Positions 17,773 to 30,413 of a DNA stretch of 63,469 nt are shown here, piece by piece. This DNA comes from Primorskyibacter sedentarius. GTDB taxonomy: Bacteria > Pseudomonadota > Alphaproteobacteria > Rhodobacterales > Rhodobacteraceae. The stretch covers positions 1-63,469 of the forward strand of contig NZ_SLZU01000022.1 in NCBI RefSeq assembly GCF_004342065.1, read 5' to 3'. Every line of letters starts with the position of its first letter. Positions within the stretch are counted from its first letter, which is position 1. Made by a program: the position numbers and the translations under genes. Below the pieces are notes generated by a model, which saw only the letters and a list, made by a program, of their open reading frames with translations, had not been told where the DNA came from and ran no database searches.

Positions 17773-18489
17773 ATGCGCGTTCTGCTGGTGGAAGACGATC
17801 CCGCGACGTCCAAGAGTATCGAGATGATGCTCACCCATGCCAATCTCAACGTCTACGCCACAGATTTGGGCGAAGAGGGGATCGATCTGGCAAAGCTATA
17901 TGATTACGATCTCATCCTGCTTGACCTGAACTTGCCGGATCTCAACGGACATGAGGTTTTGCGTCAGCTTCGCATGGCGCGGATCGAGACACCGATCCTC
18001 ATTCTTTCAGGGGCGGATGACACGGAAAGCAAGATCAAGGGCTTCGGTTTCGGGGCCGATGATTACCTGACCAAACCGTTCCACCGCGAAGAGCTGATCG
18101 CGCGGATTCACGCCATCATCCGGCGGTCCAAGGGGCATTCTCAATCGGTCATCCGGACTGGCAAGATTTCCGTCAACCTGGACGCGAAGACGGTCGAGGT
18201 CGACAACAAGTCTGTTCATCTGACCGGCAAGGAATACCAGATGCTGGAGCTTCTGAGCCTGCGCAAGGGGACAACGCTGACCAAGGAGATGTTCCTGAAC
18301 CATCTTTACGGCGGCATGGACGAGCCCGAGCTGAAGATCATCGACGTGTTCATCTGCAAGCTGCGCAAGAAGCTGTCCGAAGCCACGGGCGATGAAAACC
18401 ATATCGAGACCGTCTGGGGCCGTGGTTATGTCCTGCGTGATCCCGAACCCGATGTTGTCGGCGGCACCCGCCTCGCTATCGGCGCCTGA
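17773..18489 (+). CDS. ctrA: Cell-cycle response regulator CtrA
   Basis: A 238-residue OmpR-type response regulator. The receiver domain is at 1-120, with the phospho-acceptor Asp51 in [17 protein letters not shown] and the conserved Lys in [13 protein letters not shown]. The winged-helix DNA-binding domain follows, with [19 protein letters not shown] and [20 protein letters not shown], strongly matching CtrA. It is phosphorylated via the CckA-ChpT relay and binds TTAA-N7-TTAA sites. The C-terminal tail lacks the double-Ala end used for ClpXP turnover in Caulobacter and ends in ...IGA. It is paired with sciP. Confidence 0.96.
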   Translation: MRVLLVEDDPATSKSIEMMLTHANLNVYATDLGEEGIDLAKLYDYDLILLDLNLPDLNGHEVLRQLRMARIETPILILSGADDTESKIKGFGFGADDYLTKPFHREELIARIHAIIRRSKGHSQSVIRTGKISVNLDAKTVEVDNKSVHLTGKEYQMLELLSLRKGTTLTKEMFLNHLYGGMDEPELKIIDVFICKLRKKLSEATGDENHIETVWGRGYVLRDPEPDVVGGTRLAIGA

Positions 18490-18534
18490 CGGCTCTGGAC
18501 CTGTCGGCGCGCCGCCCCTATCACTGTGACCTGA

Positions 18535-22775
<4,241 letters not shown>

Positions 22776-22808
22776 ACGGCCTGAAAACTCTTACAAATTT
22801 CCGCTTCC

Positions 22809-22843
22809 GTTCTGCAATGTTCACTTTTGTTCTCAAAAAGTTC
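22809..22843 (+). promoter_or_regulatory. Array of four GTTC repeats containing a LexA box
   Basis: Four GTTC direct repeats start at 22809, 22819, 22829 and 22840. The last two form GTTC-N7-GTTC, the LexA-binding pattern known from Rhodobacter and other alphaproteobacteria, and the earlier spacers are N6. A further GAGAAC lies at 22865-22870. The array is 64-98 bases upstream of a 40-residue membrane-protein gene, which is therefore probably part of the SOS regulon. Confidence 0.65.
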
Positions 22844-22906
22844 TTTACTTGTGGTTAATTATATGAGAACAAAGAGGCAACAAGACATTAACGACGAGGG
22901 TTAGAG

Positions 22907-23029
22907 ATGATCAAGCAAGTCAAATCCACGCTCCATGCTTCCGACGCGACGCTGGTTCAGGATGCTGTCGGTGCTGTTGCCCTTGTCATCATGCTGGTGG
23001 GTGCGCTGCATCTGCCCGGTCTTGTCTGA
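22907..23029 (+). CDS. Small single-pass membrane protein, probably SOS-induced
   Basis: A 40-residue protein: an N-terminal basic/polar stretch (MIKQVKSTLHASDATLVQDA) then one hydrophobic segment (VGAVALVIMLVGALHLPGLV). A GAGGG ribosome site precedes the ATG. I recall similar tiny proteins ending in LHLPGLV or a close variant in other Rhodobacteraceae, so I believe it is real and conserved. The GTTC-N7-GTTC box upstream and the terminator at 23174-23207 define a short transcription unit. By analogy, Caulobacter SidA is a 29-residue SOS-induced inner-membrane division inhibitor. That role is a hypothesis here. Confidence 0.65.
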   Translation: MIKQVKSTLHASDATLVQDAVGAVALVIMLVGALHLPGLV

Positions 23030-23173
23030 ATTTCTGCCTGCGCCCTTGTGCCGGATCGTCCCGCATCCTGTCCCAACTTCGATGCGCCCTGACTGACACT
23101 GCCTGTTCCGTCTCCCCTGAGGTTCCCGCCTCGTTCGGACTGTCCGGAGCCTGACACAAGACAGCGCTACTCG

Positions 23174-23207
23174 CCGCCGCCTTCCCCTGGAAGCGCGGCG
23201 GTTTTTT
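23174..23207 (+). terminator. Rho-independent terminator
   Basis: CCGCCGC (23174-23180) pairs with GCGGCGG (23195-23201), with an inner CTTC/GAAG extension, and is followed by TTTTTT. It would end the transcript carrying the 40-residue membrane protein, about 145 bases after that gene's stop. Confidence 0.85.
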
Positions 23208-23240
23208 CGTCCGGGGTGGGGGAGACGGTGCGGTGAGCGG

Positions 23241-23693
23241 TCAGGCGCAATCTGACCGTTCGGCTTTTTCCGCAGCCTCGCAGGCCGCTTCCAGCGTCAA
23301 CAGGATCGAGGCATGACGGTTCTTGTAATCGCGGGCAGGCCGCAGAACCTCCAACCCGTCGAAAGGCGCCTCTGGCGCGGGACCGTTTTCTTTCAGCATG
23401 GCTTTGAGCGCGTCGCGGGCGGCTTCGATCTGCGCGCGGGTGCTGCCAATGATCGCCCCGCCGACAACAGCGGCAGAGGCCTGACCCAAGGCGCAGGCTT
23501 TGACGTCCTGCGCAAACTCGGCAACCTTGCCGTCTTTCATGATCAGATCCACCGTGACGGTCGACCCGCAAAGCGGCGAGCGTCGTTTCACGCTGGCGTC
23601 CGGGGCATCAAGCCTGCCAAGATGCGGAATGTCCGCTGCAAGCGCAAGGATGCGCGAGGAATAGAGCTTTATAAGGTCCGTTTCGCCGGGCAT
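23241..23693 (-). CDS. Iron-sulfur cluster assembly scaffold protein (IscU/NifU-N type)
   Basis: A 150-residue NifU_N-family protein. Cys residues expected to hold the nascent cluster are in SPLCGSTVTVDL (near 42), KACALGQASAAVVGG (near 67) and possibly EAACEAA near the C-terminus. Alphaproteobacteria commonly carry such a stand-alone scaffold-like protein away from the suf operon. It is convergent to the small SOS gene and divergent from hisI. A strict IscU function is not certain because the Asp/Cys spacing around the third Cys differs from E. coli IscU. Confidence 0.82.
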   Translation of the reverse strand: MPGETDLIKLYSSRILALAADIPHLGRLDAPDASVKRRSPLCGSTVTVDLIMKDGKVAEFAQDVKACALGQASAAVVGGAIIGSTRAQIEAARDALKAMLKENGPAPEAPFDGLEVLRPARDYKNRHASILLTLEAACEAAEKAERSDCA

Positions 23694-23761
23694 GGCTTTT
23701 CCTTCGTATCAGAACCTCATAAATAGGCGTCCAACGCGTCAATGCAAAAGGGTTTTTGCCG

Positions 23762-24121
23762 ATGACATTCGATCCTGCGACTTTGGTCTATGACGACCGC
23801 GGCCTGATCCCTGCCATTGCCCAGCAAGAGGGGACGGGCGAAGTGCTGATGATGGCGTGGATGAATGCCGAGTCGGTCGCCCGCACGCTGGACACGGGGC
23901 GCGTGACCTACTGGTCGCGCTCGCGCCAGTCTTTCTGGGTGAAGGGCGAAAGCTCCGGCCATGTGCAGGAGCTTGTCGATCTGCGGGTCGATTGCGACCG
24001 GGACTGCCTGCTCGTGGTCGTGAACCAGACCGGACCTGCCTGCCACACCAACCGCCGCAGCTGCTTCTACACAGCCGTGCGGGACGGTGAAGAGGTCGAG
24101 CTGATGAAGCCGGAAAGCTGA
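23762..24121 (+). CDS. hisI: Phosphoribosyl-AMP cyclohydrolase
   Basis: A 119-residue enzyme of histidine synthesis that opens the adenine ring of phosphoribosyl-AMP. Signatures are EVLMMAWMNAESV, TGRVTYWSRSRQSFW, the metal-binding DCDRDCLLV region and GPACHTNRRSCFYT. It is the stand-alone HisI form without the HisE domain. The ATG at 23762 follows AAAGGG, and a TTG two codons earlier is less likely. No other his genes are nearby. Confidence 0.94.
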   Translation: MTFDPATLVYDDRGLIPAIAQQEGTGEVLMMAWMNAESVARTLDTGRVTYWSRSRQSFWVKGESSGHVQELVDLRVDCDRDCLLVVVNQTGPACHTNRRSCFYTAVRDGEEVELMKPES

Positions 24122-24123
24122 CC

Positions 24124-25014
24124 TCAGCTTTGCGCGGCGGGCAGGCCAACGCGGGCCCGGATGGTTTCGGGAGTTGCGCCTGCGTCTCTCAACGCAGCAA
24201 TGGCGCGGGCGTTGTCGCGCTTTGCCAGCCGTTTGCCGGAGTCGTCCCGGATCAAACTGTGATGGTGATAGGCTGGTGTGGGAAGCGATAGCAGCCTTTG
24301 CAGCAAGACATGGATCGGCGTCGCCTCGAACAGGTCCTGCCCGCGAATGACGCAGGTGATGTCCTGATCGGCGTCATCAAGAACAACAGACAGGTGATAA
24401 GAGCCGAGAAAGTCGCGCCGCGACAGGACGACGTCGCCCACACCGGCGCGCAGCGCCTGCGCAGAGGTTTGTATCTGCCCGGTTTCCCCATCAGGTCCGG
24501 CGCCTGTCTCTGTGAAGATCAACGGATGGTCATCCAGACTGTCCAATGCGCGCGCCATGTTCAGCCGCAGGGCCGTTCCGTCAGGGCGCGGCCCTCTACC
24601 GTAGCCGGGCGACAGCAGGTCGCGGCAGGTGCCGGGATAGATGATTCCATCCGGCCCGATCACCGGATCGCCGCCTTCCTGCGGGGCGCTTGCGGCGGCG
24701 GCGATGTCGCGGCGGGTGCAATGGCAGGGATAGATCAGCTCACGGCGCCACAGCTCATCCAGCGCGGCGGCGTAGGTGGGCAGGCGGTCCGACTGGCGCA
24801 GAGGCGGCGCGTCCCAGGTGATGCCCAGCCAGCCGAGATCATCCAGGATCTGCGCCTCCCATTCCGGCCGACATCGGGTGGCATCGATATCTTCGATCCG
24901 CAGCAAGAAACGGCCACCGACCCCGCGCGCCATGTCATGCGCCAGAAGGGCGGAATAGGCGTGACCCAGATGCAGCGGCCCGGTGGGCGACGGGGCGAAC
25001 CGGGTCACGAACAT
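24124..25014 (-). CDS. gluQ: Glutamyl-Q tRNA(Asp) synthetase
   Basis: A 296-residue truncated GluRS-like enzyme that attaches Glu to the queuosine in the anticodon of tRNA(Asp). The HIGH-like motif is APSPTGPLHLGHAYSALLA, the zinc-site Cys/His residues are in YPCHCTRRD and YPGTCRD, and the KMSKS-like motif is KRLAKRD. It lacks the anticodon-binding domain of GluRS, as expected. It ends 2 bases from hisI (convergent) and starts 4 bases after trmFO ends, so two tRNA-modifying enzymes form an operon. Confidence 0.94.
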   Translation of the reverse strand: MFVTRFAPSPTGPLHLGHAYSALLAHDMARGVGGRFLLRIEDIDATRCRPEWEAQILDDLGWLGITWDAPPLRQSDRLPTYAAALDELWRRELIYPCHCTRRDIAAAASAPQEGGDPVIGPDGIIYPGTCRDLLSPGYGRGPRPDGTALRLNMARALDSLDDHPLIFTETGAGPDGETGQIQTSAQALRAGVGDVVLSRRDFLGSYHLSVVLDDADQDITCVIRGQDLFEATPIHVLLQRLLSLPTPAYHHHSLIRDDSGKRLAKRDNARAIAALRDAGATPETIRARVGLPAAQS

Positions 25015-25018
25015 GCGC

Positions 25019-26374
25019 TCAGGCCAAAACCGATGTCTGCGCGGCCAGCCAGTCGGACCAGGCGGATTTTGCGCGGTCGGTATAGGCTTTGTAGCGATCC
25101 TTGCGGCCCCGGCGTCCGCCCTTCATGCCGTCAAGCGGACGGAAAAGGCCGAAATTGACGTTCATCGGCTGGAAGGTCTTGGCCTCGGCCCCGCCGGTGA
25201 TGTGATGGACCAGCGCACCATGCGCCGTGTCCTGCGGCAGATCGGGCATTGGCGCGCCGATGATCTCGGCAGCGGCGAGACGCCCGGCCAGCAGCCCCAT
25301 CGCGGCCGATTCCACATAGCCCTCGACCCCGGTGATCTGACCGGCAAAGCGGATATGGGGTTTGGAATGCAGGCGCATCTGCGCATCCAGCAAAGTGGGG
25401 GAGTTCAGGAAGGTATTGCGGTGGATGCCACCCAGCCGGGCAAAGCGGGCCTCTTCCAACCCCGGGATCATCCGCAGCACGTCCGTCTGCGCGCCGTATT
25501 TCATCTTGGTCTGAAATCCGACGATATTATACAGCGTGCCCAACGCGTTATCGCGGCGAAGCTGCACCACGGCATAGGCTTTGACATCGGGTTGATGCGG
25601 GTTGGTCAGGCCAACGGGCTTCATCGGGCCAAAGCGCAGGGTCTCGCGGCCACGTTCGGCCATGACCTCGATCGGCAGGCAGCCGTCGAAATAGCCTGCG
25701 GTCTCGCCCTCGTGGAACTCTGTCTTATCGGCGGCCAGAAGCGCGTCGATGAAGGCCTCGTATTGATCCTTGTCCATCGGGCAGTTGAGGTAGGCGGTGC
25801 GCTCTTCTTCTGTCTCGCCCTTGTCATAGCGCGACTGCATCCATGCCTTCGACATGTCGATGCTTTCGGCATAGATGATCGGCGCAATGGCATCGAAAAA
25901 GGCCAGCGCTTCAGCGCCCGTCTCCGCCTGAATGGCCGCACCAAGCGCTGAGGATGTAAGCGGGCCGGTGGCGATGATCCAGTTCCCGTCTTCGGGCAGG
26001 GCGGTGACCTCTTCATACGAGACCGACACGTTCGGATGCGCCATCAAGGTCGCCGTTACGGTTTCGGCAAACGGGTCGCGGTCCACGGCCAGCGCGCCGC
26101 CAGCGGGCAGGCGGTGGCGGTCGGCGGTGGCCATGATCAGACCATTCGCCTGACGCATTTCCCAATGCAGCAGGCCCACCGCGTTCTGTTCATCATCATC
26201 CGAACGGAAGGAGTTGGAACACACCATCTCGCCCAGATTGCCGGTCTTATGGGCAAAGGTTTCCACCTTGGGGCGCATTTCGTGGATCACCACGCGCACC
26301 CCGGCATTGGCCGCCTGCCAGGCGGCCTCGGATCCGGCCATTCCGCCGCCGACAATATGCAATTCCTGTGTCAT
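25019..26374 (-). CDS. trmFO: Folate/FAD-dependent tRNA m5U54 methyltransferase
   Basis: A 451-residue flavoprotein that makes ribothymidine at tRNA position 54 using methylene-THF and FADH2. The N-terminal FAD motif is [19 protein letters not shown]. Family blocks are [21 protein letters not shown], the catalytic-Cys-bearing [14 protein letters not shown] and GITPMQ-region equivalents ([11 protein letters not shown]). It is upstream of gluQ on the same strand. Confidence 0.95.
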   Translation of the reverse strand: MTQELHIVGGGMAGSEAAWQAANAGVRVVIHEMRPKVETFAHKTGNLGEMVCSNSFRSDDDEQNAVGLLHWEMRQANGLIMATADRHRLPAGGALAVDRDPFAETVTATLMAHPNVSVSYEEVTALPEDGNWIIATGPLTSSALGAAIQAETGAEALAFFDAIAPIIYAESIDMSKAWMQSRYDKGETEEERTAYLNCPMDKDQYEAFIDALLAADKTEFHEGETAGYFDGCLPIEVMAERGRETLRFGPMKPVGLTNPHQPDVKAYAVVQLRRDNALGTLYNIVGFQTKMKYGAQTDVLRMIPGLEEARFARLGGIHRNTFLNSPTLLDAQMRLHSKPHIRFAGQITGVEGYVESAAMGLLAGRLAAAEIIGAPMPDLPQDTAHGALVHHITGGAEAKTFQPMNVNFGLFRPLDGMKGGRRGRKDRYKAYTDRAKSAWSDWLAAQTSVLA

Positions 26375-26419
26375 GGGGCCGATGTAGTGTGGCGCGCGGG
26401 GATTGTCACGAGGTGGCGC

Positions 26420-27205
26420 TTATTGTTCCCATTTGGGGGGGCGTTTTTCGATAAAGGCGCTGATGCCTTCCGCGGTGTCGCGATGCAGCATGTTCTCCAC
26501 CATGACCTGCCCGGTATGGGCATAGGCCTCTGCCGCCGTCATCTCCAACTGGTCATAGAAGGCGCGTTTGCCGATCCGAACCGCAACGCCCAGCTTGTCT
26601 GCAACGGTCTGTGCCAGACTTTCGGTCTCTGCCGCCAGCGTGTCAGCTGCCACGACGTGGTTGACCAAGCCTAGTTCCTTCGCGCGGCTCGCGTCTATGA
26701 AACTGCCGGTGGTCAGCATTTCAAACGCCTGCTTGCGCGGGATGTTGCGCGACAGCGCCACCATCGGGGTGGAGCAGAACAGCCCGATATTCACACCGTT
26801 CACGCCAAATCGCGTGCCTTCCGCCGCCACGGCCATGTCGCAGGAGGCGACAAGCTGGCAGCCTGCCGCTGTCGCGATCCCGTGGACCTGCGCGATCACC
26901 GGCTGGGGCAGGGCGCGGATGGCCAGCATTACCTCTGTGCAGCGATCGAACAGGTCTTTGAAATAGGCTTTGCCCCCATCCTCGGCCTGCCTGCCTGCGG
27001 TCATCTGCTTCAGGTCATGGCCCGCGCAGAACGCCTTGCCTTCGCCCGACAGGATGACCGCGCGGATGCTTGCGTCGTCGGTCAGCGCATCGAATTCGGA
27101 CTTCAGCGCCGCCAACATTTCATCGGACAGGGCATTCAGCCTTTCGGGGGCGTTCATATGCAGCCGCCTGACCGCGCCAATGTCGTGACGTTCCAGAATT
27201 GCCAT
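26420..27205 (-). CDS. Enoyl-CoA hydratase/isomerase family protein
   Basis: A 261-residue crotonase-fold protein. The first oxyanion-hole region is GEGKAFCAGHDLKQM and the second is IATAAGCQLVASCDMAVA. The position equivalent to one catalytic Glu in true hydratases is not obvious, so the activity could be hydratase, isomerase or ECHDC3-like. The ATG at 27205 follows AGGAGG, and the longer frame to 27232 adds residues before the ribosome site. It diverges from a hotdog thioesterase, which suggests acyl-CoA metabolism. Confidence 0.87.
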   Translation of the reverse strand: MAILERHDIGAVRRLHMNAPERLNALSDEMLAALKSEFDALTDDASIRAVILSGEGKAFCAGHDLKQMTAGRQAEDGGKAYFKDLFDRCTEVMLAIRALPQPVIAQVHGIATAAGCQLVASCDMAVAAEGTRFGVNGVNIGLFCSTPMVALSRNIPRKQAFEMLTTGSFIDASRAKELGLVNHVVAADTLAAETESLAQTVADKLGVAVRIGKRAFYDQLEMTAAEAYAHTGQVMVENMLHRDTAEGISAFIEKRPPKWEQ

Positions 27206-27264
27206 CTTGTCCTCCTGCTGCTGACGGGCCAACCCTAGGCGGCAAGAACAGCGGAGGAAAGTGC

Positions 27265-27693
27265 ATGGATTTGAAAATGACCGCCGAAGAGCTGACCGGG
27301 TTCATGGCAGAGGTCTTTCCGCAGGTGGTGGATGACTTCGGCGTAGAGGAGGTTCGCCCCATGGGCATCACCATGCGGCTGAAAGTGAGCGAACGCCACT
27401 TGCGCCCCGGAGGCACCGTATCGGGCCCGTCGATGTTTGCGCTGGCGGATGTGGCGGTCTATCTCGCCGTTCTGGCGATGATCGGGCCGCAGGCTTTGGC
27501 CGTGACGACCAATTGTTCGATCGATTTCATGCGAAAGCCTGCCGCGGGCGTGGATCTGATTGCAGAGTGCCGTTTGCTGAAACTTGGCCGCGTTCTGGCC
27601 GTGGGTGACGTGCTGATCCATTCGGACGGGAACGACGCCCCGGTGGCGCGGGCCAGCCTGACCTATTCCATCCCGCCCGTCGCTGTGGGGTAA
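27265..27693 (+). CDS. PaaI-family hotdog thioesterase
   Basis: A 142-residue single hotdog domain. The family motif region is LRPGGTVSGPSMFALADVAVYLAV, where the Asp is the usual catalytic or binding residue, followed by TTNCSIDFMRKPAAG and VARASLTYSIPP. It probably hydrolyses an acyl- or aryl-CoA ester in the cytoplasm. The ATG at 27265 has GGAGGA 6 bases before it. The divergent enoyl-CoA hydratase gene next door fits a CoA-ester role. Substrate unknown. Confidence 0.88.
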   Translation: MDLKMTAEELTGFMAEVFPQVVDDFGVEEVRPMGITMRLKVSERHLRPGGTVSGPSMFALADVAVYLAVLAMIGPQALAVTTNCSIDFMRKPAAGVDLIAECRLLKLGRVLAVGDVLIHSDGNDAPVARASLTYSIPPVAVG

Positions 27694-27872
27694 CTTCCCG
27701 CAGTTTTTCCCCGATTATTCCCAAGAGATCAGACGTAACGTTAAATGCGAGGGTGACCTATTCAGAGTTGCCGGAACCTATCCGAATGCGTATCTGCCGT
27801 TTGCCAGTTCGGATCGTTAGAACGGCAGGTAGCGGCGAAGGCTGCATAGTTAGTAGTTGTAAGGATAACGTT

Positions 27873-28838
27873 ATGATGAAAAAGTTGAAGGCGGCCGCAT
27901 GTGTCGTTCTTTTTCCGGTAGCCGGTACCGCCGCCACGATGGACGCGACAGATTTGCTGCGTCAGTACAACCTGATCACCTCGGGCAATGTCGTCAGCCA
28001 GCAAGAGGTTGAGGGCCACGCCTATATTGGTGGCAATCTCAGCGGCAACACCGTCCAGTTCGACTTCAAGCACGCCGATGTGCCTGACAGTGGTCTGGCC
28101 GAGGTGGTCGTGCTTGGTGACAACAGCGCCATGATCAAGGGCCAGAAGGGCACCAACGGCACGACTGTCGTGATCGAGGGCACCAATACCAGTTTCGTCG
28201 AAACCGCGAATGCCGCCTATGTCGGGACCAACAACGGCACCATCCAGAATGTCGACAAGATCCTGACCGAAAGCACCGGTCTTGTGCCGGACAGAAGCGA
28301 TGTGATCGATGTTCTGAACGCGACCGCCGAGGAACTGGCCGGGATGGCCTCTACCGGAACGCTGACGAAAACCGGTCAGGGCTATGTCTTTGGCAGCGGG
28401 ATCTACAATATCGACGAGACCTATTTCGGTTCCGGCTGGCCTTACGAGTTCACCCTGGCACCTGAGGCGGGCGAGACCACGATCATCAACGTTGCAGGCA
28501 AATCGATCCGCCTGGAAGAGAATTTCGTCGGCACCGCCTATGAAACCGCGCAGAGCGTGCTGTGGAACTTCTACGAAGCGACCGAGCTTTACCTCGACCG
28601 CACGATCATCGGTTCCGTTCTGGCCCCGAATGCCGAGGTTTCTGTGAACGCTTCGATGGAAGGCACCCTCTTTGCGGCCTCCGCGCTGCTGAGCGGTGGT
28701 GAAGTCCACTTGCAGCAATTCTCCGGGACGATCCCCGGTGGGGCTCCGGCGCCGTCGCCGGTCCCGCTGCCTGCCGCGCTGCCGATGCTTCTGGCCGCCT
28801 TTGGCGGGCTGGCCTTCCTGCGCCGCCGCAGCGCCTGA
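27873..28838 (+). CDS. Choice-of-anchor A family protein with VPLPA-CTERM tail
   Basis: A 321-residue exported protein. It has an N-terminal signal peptide (MMKKLKAAACVVLFPVAGTAA) and a choice-of-anchor A domain (LLRQYNLITSGNVVSQQEVEG, HAYIGGNLSG). A Pro-rich linker leads to the sorting tail VPLPAALPMLLAAFGGLAFL followed by RRRSA. VPLPA-CTERM tails are cut and anchored by a dedicated exosortase in Rhodobacteraceae, and no exosortase gene is in the window. AAGGA lies 7 bases before the ATG at 27873. The frame is open back to 27753 but without a ribosome site. It has its own terminator and is probably a surface or biofilm protein. Confidence 0.88.
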   Translation: MMKKLKAAACVVLFPVAGTAATMDATDLLRQYNLITSGNVVSQQEVEGHAYIGGNLSGNTVQFDFKHADVPDSGLAEVVVLGDNSAMIKGQKGTNGTTVVIEGTNTSFVETANAAYVGTNNGTIQNVDKILTESTGLVPDRSDVIDVLNATAEELAGMASTGTLTKTGQGYVFGSGIYNIDETYFGSGWPYEFTLAPEAGETTIINVAGKSIRLEENFVGTAYETAQSVLWNFYEATELYLDRTIIGSVLAPNAEVSVNASMEGTLFAASALLSGGEVHLQQFSGTIPGGAPAPSPVPLPAALPMLLAAFGGLAFLRRRSA

Positions 28839-28879
28839 ACCAACTCTACCACTCACATCACACACTCACGGAAGACCGG

Positions 28880-28903
28880 AACGGCCCCGCAAGGGGCCGT
28901 TTC
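28880..28903 (+). terminator. Hairpin terminator after the VPLPA-CTERM gene
   Basis: AACGGCCCC (28880-28888) pairs perfectly with GGGGCCGTT (28893-28901) around a GCAA tetraloop. The T-tract is short (TTTCC), so termination may be partial. Confidence 0.75.
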
Positions 28904-28991
28904 CACGTTCGGGGGCGGGGATGTTGTGGGGTAAAATAATACCTATTTTGCAAGTCATTGTTTTTGAATATTAAATCTAAGAAAGTGCCGC

Positions 28992-29019
28992 TTGACCTGC
29001 AATCAGCGCCGTATATAAC
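28992..29019 (+). promoter_or_regulatory. rplM: Probable promoter of rplM-rpsI
   Basis: A -35 box TTGACC (28992-28997) and -10 box TATAAC (29014-29019) are 16 bases apart in an otherwise GC-rich stretch, about 65 bases upstream of the rplM ATG. It is a strong-looking housekeeping promoter, as expected for ribosomal protein genes. Confidence 0.65.
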
Positions 29020-29085
29020 CCGGCAATCGAATTCGGATGTCGGGCCTCTCCCGGCGTTCCAACCAAACCAAAGGGCAATCCCGTC

Positions 29086-29553
29086 ATGAAAACCTTTTCT
29101 GCTACCCCGGCAGACATCGACAAGAAATGGATCCTGATCGACGCTGAAGGCGTGGTTCTGGGCCGTCTTGCTTCGATCGTGGCCATGCGCCTGCGCGGCA
29201 AGCACAAAGCAAGCTTCACGCCGAACATGGACATGGGCGACAATGTCATCATCATCAACGCCGACAAGGTGCAGATGACCGGCAAGAAGCGCACCGACAA
29301 GAAATACTACTGGCACACCGGCCATCCGGGCGGCATCAAGCACCGCACCGCCGGTCAGATCCTCGAAGGCAAGTACCCCGAGCGTGTCGTGACCGCCGCC
29401 GTCAAGCGCATGCTGCCGGGCAACCGTCTGTCCCGTCAGGTCATGACCAACCTGCGCGTCTATGCGGGGACCGATCACCCGCATGATGCACAGCAGCCGG
29501 AAGTGCTGGACGTGAAGAACATGAATTCCAAAAACACCCGGGTGGCGAAATAA
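29086..29553 (+). CDS. rplM: 50S ribosomal protein L13
   Basis: A 155-residue L13 with the family blocks [35 protein letters not shown] and the signature [11 protein letters not shown]-like stretch ([19 protein letters not shown]), plus a short C-terminal extension. Its stop overlaps the rpsI start by one base, the usual bacterial rplM-rpsI operon. Confidence 0.97.
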   Translation: MKTFSATPADIDKKWILIDAEGVVLGRLASIVAMRLRGKHKASFTPNMDMGDNVIIINADKVQMTGKKRTDKKYYWHTGHPGGIKHRTAGQILEGKYPERVVTAAVKRMLPGNRLSRQVMTNLRVYAGTDHPHDAQQPEVLDVKNMNSKNTRVAK

Positions 29554-30038
29554 TGGCTGACCAGATCAACACTCTCGAAGACCTGAACACGGTCGCCGGT
29601 ATCGAGCCGGTCGCCGAGGTCGAAACCCCGCGTGAGCCTGTTCGTGATGCGCTTGGCCGTGCCTATGCAACCGGCAAGCGGAAAGACGCGGTTGCGCGCG
29701 TCTGGATCAAGCCGGGTTCCGGCAAGGTCATCGTCAACGGCAAGCCGATCAACACGTATTTTGCACGCCCCGTGCTTCAGATGATCCTCAAGCAGCCCTT
29801 CACCGTTTCGGGCACCGAGGACCAGTTCGACGTGATGGCAACCGTCAAGGGCGGTGGTCTGTCCGGTCAGGCCGGCGCGGTCAAGCACGGCGTGTCCAAG
29901 GCGCTGCAGCTGTACGATCCCAGCCTGCGCGGTGCGCTGAAAGCGGCAGGCTTCCTGACCCGCGACAGCCGCGTCGTCGAGCGTAAGAAGTACGGTAAGG
30001 CCAAAGCGCGTAAGAGCTTCCAGTTCTCCAAGCGCTGA
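29553..30038 (+). CDS. rpsI: 30S ribosomal protein S9
   Basis: A 161-residue S9 with [39 protein letters not shown] and the conserved end [18 protein letters not shown], whose basic tail reaches the P-site tRNA. The alphaproteobacterial N-terminal extension (about 35 residues) is present. A hairpin terminator follows the stop. Confidence 0.97.
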   Translation: MADQINTLEDLNTVAGIEPVAEVETPREPVRDALGRAYATGKRKDAVARVWIKPGSGKVIVNGKPINTYFARPVLQMILKQPFTVSGTEDQFDVMATVKGGGLSGQAGAVKHGVSKALQLYDPSLRGALKAAGFLTRDSRVVERKKYGKAKARKSFQFSKR

Positions 30039-30413
30039 ATGTTTGCCAACGCTATTGACATTGGAAAGGGTCCGTACGATGCGGACCTTTTCCGTGCGAT
30101 CCGCCGTCTGCAATGGAGAGCATTGCCCATCACGATAATTGGCTTTTGGGCGCTCTTAACGGTCTTTTTTCGAGTTCGTTGTTCCGTGTGGTCATGAAAA
30201 GCCTGACAGTTCAGATACCGAGCCGAACACGTGCGGCAACGGCAAAACCGCAAAGCGCTCTGCACGCCGACAAGTTTGCCACTTTGTAGTTTACTAATTT
30301 GTACGCGCATAATTAAGCTACACAGAGTCAAATCAATCCAACATCATCACTGATGCCGCAGCCTATGACATTTTTGATGTTACATCGAACCTTTCCGAGG
30401 AACTCGGGTACAA
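30039..30413. other. Intergenic stretch after rpsI
   Basis: It holds the rpsI terminator near its start. The rest becomes clearly AT-richer after about 30,200 and leads into two genes of lower GC. I see no RNA gene. A promoter for the gene at 30414 probably lies around 30270-30315 (TTGTAG ... CATAAT, 18 bases apart), but this is weak. Confidence 0.5.
30063..30093 (+). terminator. Hairpin terminator after rpsI
   Basis: GGAAAGGGTCCG (30063-30074) pairs with CGGACCTTTTCC (30082-30093) with one G-T wobble and a 7-base loop. It closes the rplM-rpsI operon. Confidence 0.75.
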
